NCBI GenBank assembly: GCA_027257055.1
Contig: JAPVLO010000570.1
Location: 1,006,001 to 1,070,000, forward strand
DNA from: Cephalopachus bancanus
Lineage: Eukaryota; Chordata; Mammalia; Primates; Tarsiidae
Length of the DNA stretch: 64,000 bases
Direction of reading: 5' to 3'
The notes under the pieces are model-generated. The model saw nothing but the letters and a program-made list of their open reading frames with translations. It searched no databases and was not told the origin of the DNA. Positions 23,574-35,792 of the stretch are shown in pieces; the stretch's first letter is position 1; the number at the start of each line of letters is the position of its first letter. A program made the position numbers and the translations under genes.

Positions 23574-23789
23574 TTTTAACATTTTTTTAAATTTTAAAGT
23601 TGTGGTGTACAATTTAGGATTATGAATAAAAATTGTCATCATACAGGTAAAGATCAGGCTTGCTTTTGGACACCACTTTGCCTGGTTTGAGATTGAGTAC
23701 ACTTATTGATGTTATGTCACCCCCGCTTGTCCTCTAGTTGCTGACTACTGCCAATCCCTATCTTATAGTATTATGGTAAGCCTGCAGGG

Positions 23790-26700
23790 TCCATGTATAA
23801 GGGAGAGCACGAGATACTCTGTTCTTTGTTTCTGTGATAGATCACTGAGAATAATAGATTCTAAATCCATCCAACTTGCTGCAAAGTCCATAAATATGTC
23901 CTTCTTTATGACAGCATATTTCATCATGTATATGTACCACATTTTAAAAAATCTAGTTCAGTTTCTATGGGCAGCACGGTTGGCCCCATGCTTTTGCTAA
24001 TGTGAATAGTGCTGCAATAAACATGCGTGTGCAAGTATCGTTTTTGCAGAATGATTTGAGTTCCTTTGGGTATATTCCCAGTAGGAGGATTACTGAGTCA
24101 TATGGAAGGTAAATTTCTAGTTCTTTTAGAAATCGTCCCACTGTTTTTCATAGAGGGTGAGCTAGTTTGCATTCCCACCAGCAGTGTAGAAGCATTCCCT
24201 TTTCTCCACATCCTCTCCAGGATATGTAATTTTTTGTTTTATTAGTGATGGCCATTCTTACTGGGATTAGGTGATATCTCATTGTGGTTTGGATTTGATT
24301 TTCTCTGATGATTATTGAGGCTGAGAAGCGTTTCATGTGTATGTCCTCTTTTGAGAAGTGTTTATTCATAACTTATGCCCATTTCTTAAAGTAACTGGTT
24401 TTGTGTTTGTTTGGTTTTTCATTTTGGCATGTTTCGGTCCCTTGTAGTTACTCAATGTTAGACTTTTGTCAGATATACAGTTGACAAATATTTATTTCAA
24501 ATTATGTGGGCAAATATTTATTTCACATTCTGTCTCCCTACCCTCTTGATGGTTTCTTTTCCTTTGCAGAAGCTTTTCAGTTTAATGAGGTACCACTTGT
24601 CTATCTTATCCCTTATGGCATGGACATCTGGGGTTTTGATCAGCAATTGGTTGCCTATTTCAATTTCCATAAGGGCGTTTCCTGCATTTTCTAAAATTTA
24701 TATAGTTTGAGGTTTTATGTTTAGGTCTTTGATCCATTTAGAATTGATTTTTGTGTATGGTGATAGGTAGGGGCCCTGTTTCATTCTACTGCATTTGGTC
24801 AGCAAGTTTTCCCAGCACAGTTTACTGAATAGATTCTCCTCTCCCCAGTGGCTGGTGGTGGAGGCTTTGTTGAAGATGAGGTAGTTGAGAAATTGAGGTT
24901 TTGCTTCCAGAATCTTTATTCTATACCATTGGTCTATATGCCTGTTTTTTTGCTTGTTTTTTGTTTTACCAATACCAGGCTGTTTTGATTATTCTTACTT
25001 ATATTAAAGTATAAAGTTTACAAGTGTGATACCTCTTGCTTTGTTTCATATGCCAATGATTATTTTGGGTATTCATGATCATTTATGTTTCCATATAAAT
25101 TACTGTATTATCATTTCCAGGTCTGAAAAGAATGATGTTGGTAATTTAATGGCAATTGTGTTGAATCCATAGATTGCCTTGGGTAGGATGGACATCTTAA
25201 CAATGTTGATTCTTCCTATCCATGACCATGGAATATTTTTCCATTTGTTTGTGTTATCTTTGAGCAGTGTTTTGTTTTTTCATTGTAAAGAATTTTCCCC
25301 CCTCTGGTTAAGAAGTTGCTAAAATATTTATTTTGTGTGTGTGTGGCTATTAAGAAAGGAATTGTGCTTTTTATTTGATTATCTACCTGCTTGTTGTTGT
25401 TGTATAAGAATGTGAATCTTTTGCAAGTTGATTTTGTACCCTGAAACTTTGCCAAAGTCCTTTATCAGCGCAACAGAGTTTTTGACAGATTCTCTTGGAT
25501 TATTGAGGCATAGAATTCTATCATCAGCAAAGAGTGATAACTTAACTTGCTCTTTTCCCTCTCCTGTGTGATTGCTCTGTCTAGGACTTCCAACAACACT
25601 TTATTGAACAAAAGGAGTAAGAATGGGCAGTCTTGTTTTATTCTGGTTTTCTGGGGAAATGCTTCCAATTTCTGTCCATTTAGCAATATTTTGGCTGTGG
25701 ATTTATAGTAGATGGTGCTTACTAATTTGAGATATGTTCCTTCTATGCAAAGGTGTTCAAGAGTTTTCATCAAGAAGGGACGCTGGATTTTATCAAAAAC
25801 TTTTTCTGCATCTGGTGATATAATCATGTGGTTCTAGTTTTTACATCTGTTGATGTATTGAATTGCATTTATGGTCTTTCAGACGTTGAACTAGTCCTGC
25901 ATCCTGGGGATAAGGACTTCTTAATCATAGTCAATAATTTTAGAGATGTGTTGCTGGATTTGAGTTGCTAGAATCTTTTTGAGAATTCTTGCATCTATAT
26001 TCATCGGGCATATTGGCCTGTAGTTCTTTTATTGTTGGAGTTTTACCTGGTTTGGGTATCAGTGTGATGTGAGCTTCATAAAATGTTTTAGGGAGAGTTA
26101 CATCTTTCTCAGTTGCCTGGAATACTTTCAGTTCCTCGTTGTATATTTCTCAGAATTCCACTAGAAAGCTGTCTAGTCCAGGGCTTTTGGTTGTTTGGTT
26201 GGTTGGTTTTTAGGTAGTTTTCTTATGGCAGGTCAATTTCCTGGGCTGCTATTGGTTTATTTAGTGTCTCAATATCTTCTTGTTTCAACCTTGGGAGGTT
26301 TTATGTTGTCAGAACCATCTCCATTTCATTTAGATTATTGAGTATTTTGTCCATACATGTGTATAGTAACCTTGGATAATCTTTTTTATTTCTTTGTGAT
26401 CGATTGTGATTTGATCTTTTGCATTTCTGATTGTGTTCATTTGGGATTTTTTCTTTTTCTTGGTAATTCAGGCTAGGGGTTCATCAATCTTGTTTATCCT
26501 TTCTAAGATCCAGCTTCTGGTTCCATTGAATTTTTTCTTTGATAATTTTGTCTTCTATTTCCCATATTTGGGTTTTTACTTTGGTGATCTGGATTCTTCT
26601 GCTGAAGCTAGGTTTTGGTGGTCTTGCCTTTCCAGCTCCCGTAGGCTTTTTTTTTGGTTTTGTTTTGTTTTAATGCTGTTAAATTGTGATTAATTTTCTT

Positions 26701-27560
26701 GATGTGTGTTCAACAGCACTATAAATTCCCCTTTTAGTACTGTTTTCAAGGCATTCCAGATTTTTTGGTAAGATGTTTCTTTTTTTCATTTGCTTCCAGA
26801 ATCTTTTAATTTCTGTTTTGATTTCTTTGTTGACCCAGTTGTTCACCATCAGGCTGCTTAGTGTACATGTCTTTGTGTGTTCTGGGAAATTGTGTTGGTG
26901 GTGATATATACTTTTTTATTCCACTGTGGTTGAAAATGTGCATAGCAGTATTTTGATCTTATGAAATTTGTTTATGCTTGATTTATGGCTATGTGGTCAA
27001 TCTAGGAGTATGATCCACATGGTCATGAGTAGAATGCATATTCTTTGGTTGTTGTGTGGAGTGTTGCGGAAGAATCTATTAAGTCCATTTGGTCAAGTGT
27101 CAAGTTGAGATTCCTTTGCTGATTTTTTGCCTCAGTGATCTATCTAGGGTTGTTAGTGGGGTATTTAAGTCCCCATCTATGATAGTGTTAGAGTTAATAT
27201 CTTTTTTTTAGTTTACTTCTTAGTTAATTTGTTAGTGTTGGTGTTCCTGTGTTGGATGCACATACGTTGAGGATGGATATTTCTTGTTGATAGATTGAAC
27301 TTTTTATTTTTATGAAGTGTTCTCTGTATCTTTTTAAAATTTGTGATATCTTGAGCTGTTCTGTCTGATGTTGAGATCATGACTTCTGACTACTTTTTGA
27401 TCCATTTGCCTGGAAATTTATTTTCCATCCTCTAACTTTGAGTTTGTTGGTTTCCCTTTTGGTGAAAAGTGTTTCTTGGGTGTAGCAAATTATTGCATTT
27501 TTTTTCCCCAGTTTGCCATTCTATGTCTTCTCAGTGGTGCTTTAATCCATTCATGTTCAG
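23790..27560 (-). pseudogene. L1 ORF2 (endonuclease and reverse transcriptase), broken
   Basis: The longest surviving minus-strand piece (25827-25465, 120 codons) carries [18 protein letters not shown]-like text and [13 protein letters not shown], matching the L1 RT palm. The next piece (25455-25216) carries [14 protein letters not shown] frameshift lies just before the FADD box near 25530. Other frames are under 90 codons. ORF2p normally supplies endonuclease and RT for target-primed reverse transcription; this copy cannot. Confidence 0.8.
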
Positions 27561-27729
27561 GCTGGTTATTGAAATGTGAGTGTTTATCTGTGTCTTGAGG
27601 TTCTTATAAAGTTTTTTTCTTTGTTTTCTTTCTTTTGGGTTGATGTATATGTGTGTTTTCAAGTTTGCAGTCATCATGTTCTCTCTGTTGATTCTGTGTT
27701 CTGTTCCCTTGGGAAATGTGTGATCATTC

Positions 27730-28680
27730 TCTCTCCTCCTCCTCCTCCTCCTCCTCCTCCTCCTCCTCCTCCTCCTCCTCCCCCTTCTGTGCTTAATACC
27801 TTTTTAAGTGTCTCCTGTAGAGCTTGTCTGGAAGCTGCATAATCTCTTAGAAATTGGATGTCTGGGAAAACTTTTAGTTTTCCAACAATGGTGAAGCTGA
27901 GCTAAACTAGATAAGAAATTCTTATTTGAAATTGCTTATCTTTGAGGCCTTTGAAAATTGGACTCTAGTCCCTTCTAGTTTGTATTGTTTCTGCCAATAT
28001 GTCTGTTGCTTTTCTGATTGGTCTTCCCTGATAGTGTGACATTTGTCTCTTGTTGCCTTTAGGTTTTTTTTTCTTTTGTACCTACTTTATGTAAGTGAAT
28101 CACTGTGTGTATAGAGGTTTGTCTTTTCATTTGATGTCTTCTGGGGGGTTCTCTGTATCTCTTGTGTTTGGATGGTCATATCTCTGGTGAGATGGGAAAG
28201 TTTTATTGGAAAACCTCCTGGAATACACATGTCCCAAGGTGTTCTTCATTTCCCTTTCTTCTTCTGGAATACTGATCAGGCACAAGTTTGGCCTTTTGAT
28301 GTAATCACACATCTCTTTGAGGCTTTGTTATTTATTTCTGAGTTTTCTATGTTTTTTACAGACCTGCTTAGTTCCATGTTTTGGTCTTCAAGGTCTGAGA
28401 TTCTTTATTAAGTCTGATTTATTCTGCTTTCTATGCTTGTCATCTTGTTATTTATTTCAAATTTTTTATGGCTAAAATCTCTGTTACAAGTTATTTCCAT
28501 GTTGCATCTTGTCTTTCTTGTGTCATATTTACTCTTTTCATCCATTCCCTAATCCCTGTTGTATTCTTGAGACAGCTGTTGGTTATTTCCAATTTGGGGG
28601 CTCTGAGGTCTGATATTTCAGGCATTGCCTCTTTGGTACACTGGGAATTACCTATGTTCTTCCACTGATTTTTCCTCATT
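27730..28680 (-). pseudogene. L1 ORF1 (RNA-binding chaperone), broken, poly-Gly end
   Basis: The frame 28679-28491 (MRKNQWKNIGNSQC to REWMKRVNMTQERQ) is the N-terminus and start of the coiled coil. The frame 28312-28127 (CDYIKRPNLCLISIPEEE) is the start of the RRM-like domain. Near 27820-27785 the C-terminal part reads LQETLKKVLSTEG and runs directly into a (GGA)n tract, which would encode about 16 glycines. Frames are interrupted between these pieces. Confidence 0.75.
27733..27782. repeat. (CTC)n microsatellite in L1 ORF1
   Basis: About 50 bases of perfect trinucleotide repeat; the L1 sense strand is (GGA)n. The matching place in L1 copies B and C has no such tract, so it expanded after this copy inserted or in its source. 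Confidence 0.95.
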
Positions 28681-28689
28681 TGTTACAGA

Positions 28690-29200
28690 TATCTTTCTTT
28701 TCTCTTTGGTTTATCTATTTATTTTTTATTTTTTTTATTCAGTGGCAGTGGGAGGGGCTTTCACTTCTGATGTTTGCTCAGCTCACTATTCTTCCCTGAT
28801 CAGGGCTCTGAATTTTTTCTATTTTGAAACATGGTTGTGGGCAGGAGGCTTTGCTATATCCTGTAGTTTTAAGAGTCAAATCTGGTGAAGGATGGGGAGC
28901 CAGGATTCAGAAAATACTTGCAAATCACAATGCTCATTCAGTGGGGTATAAACTCCCTGAGACCCACTCCCCACCACCACTCATTATAAGAATTCAGTGA
29001 GAACATGTGTGCACCCCCGAAGTTCAAGATAAAGTAAAAGCAATGAGAAGAACAGAAAAAAGTAAAGTAAAATAAACTAACAAAAATTATAAAAAATATT
29101 GAAAGAACACAGAAAAAAAAAAGCAAAAACCAATCTAAAAAAAATACTCATACAAAAAGCAAACAAAAACCAAAACAAATAGGAAAAAACAAAAAAACAG

Positions 29201-29244
<44 letters not shown>

Positions 29245-30516
29245 CCAACAGGAAAAAAAAAAGAAGAAGAAAAAAGAGAGAATAAAAAGTGGGAGAATGC
29301 AAACTGAGGCCTCACACACACATTCACACACACACTAAACAAAAACAAAACAAAAACAAAACATTAAAAAACCCAAAAGATGAACACTCAATCACCCACT
29401 CACACACAAAGGAGAAAACAAAAAAGAAAGAAGGAAAAAAGAAGAATACAAAAAGGGGGAAGGATGCCAATTGAAATCTAGCATAAACATTCACACACAA
29501 GGAAAAAAGAAAAAAAATTCTGGGCACTAAGTGCCCTCTTGTGGCACTTTCTGTAATCCTTTCTCTCAGCTGCTCACAGTTAAGTCCGACTGTTGTCTCC
29601 TGTGGAACTGTGGCCTCATTCACCATCTCCCATGCAACCATCCTTGGGGGAAGGAGGGAGTGATGAGGGTAGATGCAGTGTCAGTCCTCCCTTCCCACTC
29701 TCACATGGTCAAGGGGATCACCTCTAGTGGAGAAGTGCAAGATTGTCTCCTTCTTAGGTGCTGGCAGGGGACATCACAGCTGGGCTTATCCTGGAGTAGA
29801 TTCCTCCTATTGCAACTGACATCCAGGCTCCACCTGGGGAGGAGGAGCTTTGGTCAGTCCAGGACACACCACTGGTCTCTTGGGAGATCTTTCTTATCGG
29901 TTTCTGCTTGCACCCTTTGCCCCATGGCTGAATCAGTGTAAAGGGTGAAGCACCTGAGACTCCACATTTAACCTGTCCTTCTGAAGTTTTTATTTTCAGA
30001 ATTGTCCCTCTGGATCATTATCGACCCCAGAGTAGCTAACTTGTTGATCACACATATCAGGTTTTTTGCTTCTTGGTGGGAGCACTGGGGTACTTCCCTG
30101 ACCAATTTTCAAGATGGTGGCAGGGTACCTGTTTCATATTCTCCATTGGGACTCTCCCTCTGTTTCCCTCATTGCAATCTCTCCATTACCCTTACTGCCA
30201 GTGTCCAGCTAGGTGCTGCAGTGGTGAGGCAGAGCCTGGATCTGGCACTCACACCTAGCAGCTTCTTCCAGGAAGGACTACACTAACTTTAAAAAATAGT
30301 GCTCAGCTTCTGTACCCTGGGAAGCACTAGGGTCCAAACAGCGCAGCTGTGACCCTAGCCACTTTACGAGGAGAACCCTGGCCACTTCTTCCTGAGTCCC
30401 CAGTCATCTACTCACGTGCCCACTTATAAATATGTATGCAAATTTTTCTATACACTCACTCACACAGGGACTCATAGTCCAACTGGTTCTGCCACCATCT
30501 TCCCCTGCTCTCACAC
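28690..30516 (-). promoter_or_regulatory. L1 copy A 5' UTR
   Basis: About 1.8 kb upstream of ORF1. The 5' terminus (minus strand from 30516) contains AGGGGAAGATGGTGGCAG, with an AAGATGG core like the YY1 site at the start of human L1. A second AAGATGGTGG lies on the opposite strand at 30111-30120. The inner part (29030-29520) is an extremely A-rich plus strand with (CA)n. Its first about 500 bases match L1 copy B but not copy C. Confidence 0.7.
29203..29243. repeat. (CA)n microsatellite
   Basis: About 20 AC units inside the A-rich part of the L1 5' UTR. Long Val/Cys-alternating ORFs on the minus strand derive from it. Confidence 0.96.
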
Positions 30517-30639
30517 TTTTAACATCTTACTCAAGAACTGAGGAAAGCACAAAAAGAGGAACACTGACAGTAAGACAACTTCATACATTTAAAAAATGAA
30601 CAAAAATGCTACTGTATACTTTATATTGCATTTAGTTAT

Positions 30640-32150
30640 CTGCAAAAGTAAAGTGATATGTAATTACAAGGGGCCTAGAGTAGTCAAAACAATTTTGAAA
30701 AAAGAACAAAATTGGAAGGCTTACATCTTTCAATTTCAACTCACCATAAATCTGTAGTAATCAAGATAATGTATAATGGTATAGAATAGACTTAGATCCA
30801 TGGAATACAATTTAAAGTCCATAAATAAAACCTTAGATTCATGGTCAGTTAATTTCCAGGAAGGTTGACAAGGAATTCAATAAAAAAAAGTAGATTGTTC
30901 AACAAATAGTGCCAAGACAACTGAATGTATACACTAGCAAAATAATGACATTGGATTCTTTCATGACACTATATAAAAAACTATCTCTAAATGAATCAAA
31001 ACCTTAAATTTAAGAGCTAAAATTATACAACCATTAAAATAAAACATAAAATAAATCATCACAATGTTAGATTTGTCAGTCATTTTTTACATGACAACAG
31101 AAACCCAAGCAATAAAAAATAAATTGTACTTAATGTAATTTTTTAAAAAAGGTTGTGCATTTAAAGCATTCTATTAAGAGAATAAAAAGACTTCCACAAA
31201 ATGATAGAACAGGTTTCTAAATTATATATTTAAAGAGTCAAGTATACAAAATTAAAAAAAATTCTTATAACTTAACAATAAACAGGAAAATAACTCAATT
31301 AAAAATAAGCAAATGATCTGAATATTTTTCCATTGAAAATATAAAACAGGTCAGTAAGCACATGAAAAAATGCTCAATATAATTATGAATCAGGGAAATG
31401 TTAATTAAATCCACATTGTAACACCACTTCACACTCATGAGAATAACCATACTTATTAAGACATACTAAAATGTTTGCTGAGAGATGTGAAGTTAGAAGT
31501 CCTCTTTCATTGCTGATGACATTGTAAAATAGTGCATCTCCTTCTTAAAACAGCTTGGTAGGTCCTCAAAATGTTGACTATAGAGTTATCATGTGGTCTA
31601 GCAATACTACTTTTAAGCACTTACTGAAGAAAAATGAAAATATATGTTCATTGTAAAACTTATACACCAATGCTCACAGCAACATTATTTCTAATAGCCA
31701 TCAGATGAAAACAATTCAAACATTTGTCAATGGATTAATGGATTAATGAAAGGTATTAGATAGACAATGAAATATAATTCAGCCCCAAAAAGCAACAAAG
31801 TACTGATTCATGCTACAATATAGATGAAAGTTGAAAACATTATGTTAAGTGAAAGTAACCAGACACAGAAGGCCACACTTGCATGATTCCATTTATATAA
31901 AAGGTTCATAAATAGGTAAATCCATCGAGATATAACTTAGTGGTTGCCAAAGGTCAGGAGAGGTTCAAAGCCCAGTAACTACTAACAGGTATGAAGTTTC
32001 TTTTAGAAATGATGAAAATAACCTGGAAATAGATAGTGATGTTAGATGCACAAGTCTGTAGTGTATTAAAAATAACTGAAGTATAGATCTGAAATTGGTT
32101 AATTTTGTCATGTGAATTATATACCAGTAAAGCTATTAAAAACAATATAA
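30640..32150 (+). mobile_element. Old L1 fragment (ORF2 3' end and 3' UTR)
   Basis: Decayed L1M-type sequence: GTAGTAATCAAGATAATGTA, AATAGTGCCAAGACAACTG, then AGCAACATTATTTCTAATAGCC, and a 3' UTR near 32095-32140 (TTTTGTCATGTGAATTATATA). No open frame. Confidence 0.75.
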
Positions 32151-32455
32151 TCTTTTTTCTTTACCCAGAATTACTCTTGATATTTGACATATATGCTGCC
32201 AATTATTTGTTTGTTTGTACTTTTAAAAATTTCATACACATTATGAGACCATATTACTTTCTTAACATCATTATATTATAAATAAAGCCTAAGTCTCTGT
32301 CTTTGTTTATTCCACTCAGAAACTCCTATCTTAGATGCAAATGCTATAAGTTGTTTGGTGTGTGTATTGAACATTTTGGGGTGGTTTTAGTTTTGTCACT
32401 ATGTACCTGAAAACCTATTCCTAATTATAAAATATCTTTCATCACATAAGCTTTT
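32151..32455. other. Intergenic stretch between two L1 fragments
   Basis: About 300 bases with no gene and no repeat I recognise. Confidence 0.5.
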
Positions 32456-35360
32456 TTGTTTTGTTTTGCTTTGCTTCTCTCTCTCTCTTTTTCAGAGTCT
32501 TTGGTGGAACAAATGGTTTTTGACTGCATGTATTGTCGTAAAGTCTGGGTTTTTAGTGTACCTATCACCTGAAAAGTGCACATTGCACTCCATAGATAAT
32601 TCCCCATCCTATTCTCCCCCTTTCTGAGTTTCCAATGTCCATTATACCATTCTGTATACCTTTGTGGATCCATAGCTCGGATCCCAATTATAAGTGAGAA
32701 CATGTGGTGTTTGGTTTTTCATTTTTGAGTCACTTACACTTAGAATAATGGTCTCCAATTTCATATAAGTTGCTTCAAAAGACATTTTTTCTTTCTTATA
32801 ACTGAGTAGTATTCATTTACTTTATACATTCATCTTTGCAATTGTGAGTTTTGCTGCTACAAACATACAAATTCAAGTGTTTTCTAAGTATAATTACTTT
32901 TTATTTCCAGTTGGGTAAATACACAGTAGGGAGATTACTGGATCTAATGGTAGACCTAGAGTTTTCTTTGAAAAAACCCTATACTCTTTTCCATAGAGGT
33001 CATGTTAATTTACACTCCTAGCAAGAATATATGTGTTCTTTTTCACTATTTTCACACAAACATCTATTGTTTTTAGGTTTAATAGGGTCTATTTCGACTG
33101 GTTTAAGTTGGCATCTTGTAGTTTTAATCTGTATTTCTAAGATGGTTAGTGATGTTCAGCATTTTTTTCACGTTTGGTAGTCATTTGTATGTGTTTTGAG
33201 AAATGTCTGTTCATGTTCTTTGCCCACTTTTTAATGAGACTATTATTTTCTGAACTGCTTGAGTTCCTTATAGATTCTGGATATCAGTTCTCTGACAGAT
33301 ATATAGTTAGTGAATATGCTCTCTCTTGCTGTGGGTTGTATATTTACTCTATTGATTATTTATTTTGGTGTGAAGAAGTTTTTAGTTTATGTTCCACTTA
33401 TTCATTTTTTGTTTTTGTTGCTTTTGCTTTTGGGGTCTTAGCCTAGGTCAGCATCCAGAAGAGTTTTTTCTAGATTTTCTTCTAGAACTTTTATAATTCC
33501 AGATCTTCCATTTAAGTGTCAAAATTTAAATTTAAGTTAATTTTTGTATGTGATGAGAGATAGGAATCCAATGTATTTTTCTTCCTGTGACTATTCATTT
33601 TTTCAACACAATTTATTGAATAGGATGTCCTTTCTCAGTTTATATTTTTGTCTGCTTTGTCAGATACCAGTTGACTGTAGGAACATAGTTTTATTTATGA
33701 GTTATGTATTCTGTTTCATTGGTCTGTGCCTACTTCTGTACCAGTACCATGCTGTTTAGTTACTATAACCTTGTAGTGCAATTTGAAGTTTGGTAATATA
33801 ATGCCTCTAGCTTTATTATTTTTCCTTATGATTGCTTTGGCTTTTCAGGCTCACTTTTGTTTTCATATGAATTTTAAAATTTTTTATAATTCTGTAAAAA
33901 ATGACATTGGTGATTTGGTAAGAATTGCATTGAATTTTTAGATTGCTTCAGGTAGTATAGTCATTTTAGCAATATTGATTCTTCCAATCCATAAGCATGG
34001 TATATGCCAATTGTTTGCATCCTCTACAATTTCTTTATCAATGCTTCTTAGTTATCCTTGTAGAAATCTCTTGTCATCTTGGTTAAATATATTTCCAGAT
34101 ATGTTTTTTAGCTGCTTTAAATGGGATTTAATTCTTGATTTTATTCTCATTTTGATTGTCATTGGTGTATATGTTATTGGTGTATAGCAATGTTATTGAT
34201 TTGTGTGCATATATTTTAGAAACTGAGACATTACCATATTTGTTTATCAAGTCTAGGAGTTTTTTGAAGGGGTCTTTAGAATTGTCTAGGTATAATATTA
34301 TATTATCAACAAACAGAGATAGTTTTACTTCTCTTTTCCCAATTTAGATACCCTTTATTTCTTTCTTCTGACTAATTGCTCTGGCTAAGACTTACATTAC
34401 TGTGGTGAAAAGAAGTGGAGAGAGTAGACGTCTTTGTTTTGTTCCAGATCTGAAGGGGAATCCTTTTTTTTTTCTCATTCAGATAATTTTGTTTGTGGGT
34501 TTGTTATGTATAATTTTGGTTATTTTTGAGAGTTCCTTCTATGCCTATTTTGTTGATGGTTTTATCTTAAAAGAATGCTGAATTTTATCTAATATTTCCT
34601 GAATCTATTAAAGTTATCACATAGATTTTCTCTTTAAATCTGTTTATGTGGTAAATCACATTGATTGGCTTGTTTATATTAAACCATTCTTGCATCCATA
34701 GTATAAAACACAATCAAGTGATTGTGGTGAGTTATCTTTTTGATGTGCTGTTGAATTTGGTTTGCTAGTATTTTGCTGAGAGTTTTTGCATCTATGTTCA
34801 TCAGTGATATTGTTCTGTAGTTTTCTTCTTTTGTTGGGTTATTTTTGGGTGATCCTGGTTTTGTAGAATTAGGAAGGATACCTCCTTCTCAGTCTTTTGA
34901 AATTTTTTCACTAGGATTGGAACCACTTCTTCCTTGAACTTCTGGTAGAATTGGACTATGAATTCATCTGGTACAGAATTTTTTTGATGCTGTTGGGAGA
35001 TTTTTTAATACTCATGCAATCTTTTTACTCATGATTGGTTTGCAGAGGGTTTCTGTTTTTACTTGATTTAAGGTTTGGGGAGTTGTATGTGTCAAGGAAT
35101 TTATTTGTTTTTTTCTATATTTTCCAGTTTGTTTGCATAGAGTTGTTCATAGTAGTTGCAGATGGTCTTTAGTATTTCTGTGGCATCAGTTTTAATGTCA
35201 CTATTTTCCTTTCAGATTGAGCTTATTTGAAACTTCTCTCTTCTTGATTAATATTGCTAGTGTTCTATCAATTCTATCTTTCTTTTTAAAAAACCAACAT
35301 TTTGTTGATCTTTGTAGTATTTTATTTGTTTCAATTTTATTTAATTGTGCTTCAATCTTA
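32456..35360 (-). mobile_element. Older primate L1, 5'-truncated, minus strand
   Basis: Starts with the reverse 3' UTR (GTTTTTAGTGTACCTATCACC, then GTGAGAACATGTGGTGTTTG) and runs through ORF2 (CTGCTACAAACATACAAATTC; TTCATTGGTCTGTGCCTACTT) to about 35360. This 3' UTR is of the general L1MA/L1PB type and differs from copies A-C, placing it in an older layer. Frames are broken. Confidence 0.82.
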
Positions 35361-35780
35361 GTTATTCCAAAGAATGAGAATAATATCTTACTATAGATTT
35401 GAAGTGTCAGGTATTCCCTTACTCCACTCTCTAAGAGCCAGAGTGTTCAGAGTACAGAATCTTGACTAATTCAATTAATAAAGTGTTCCTGCCCTAAATT
35501 ATGAAATTTAAGGAGTGACTAAGTAGCAGGGCCAGTTGAGAAATTATGCAAATAATAAAATGCTTTGTGATAACAGTGTCAGTGGTATCACCATATCCAA
35601 CCTGTTTTTTTTTTTTAACATGTCCTTGTTCATTTCTTACTGCAAGTCTTTCTTTGATCTATGCTGCCTGTTTTTCAAGTCTGATACTCTAGTTTTCTTA
35701 AAAATAGTTGAACTAAGCAGCAATCATGTAATAATTTTCTTGTATCCTTAGGCTAGTCAGACTATATTTAGTTTCTTGAA
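35361..35780. other. Intergenic stretch
   Basis: No gene or identifiable repeat between the older L1 and the target site of L1 copy B. Confidence 0.5.
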
Positions 35781-35792
35781 AGCAGGAATTCT

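Larger units (their letters stand above)
23583..30516 (-). mobile_element. Near full-length L1 (copy A), inactive
   Basis: Runs 3' to 5' along the plus strand: 3' UTR from 23583 (GTTGTGGTGTACAATTTAGG), ORF2 to about 27560, ORF1 about 27730-28680, and a long 5' UTR to 30516. The direct repeat TTTTAACAT at 23574-23582 and 30517-30525 marks the target site. Length is about 6.9 kb. ORF2 is cut into short frames, although the FADD bases survive near 25515-25530. The 5' end has AAGATGGTGG about 15 bases in, as in human L1. Both ORFs are defective, so this is a fossil copy. Confidence 0.9.

Noticed and set aside
27733..29243. Regularly spaced repeats considered as a CRISPR-like array
   Set aside because: The only regular repeats are simple di- and trinucleotide runs without spacers, in a mammalian L1.
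29077..29641. Several frames with Val-Cys or His-Thr runs
   Set aside because: Products of the (CA)n and A-rich block in the L1 5' UTR.
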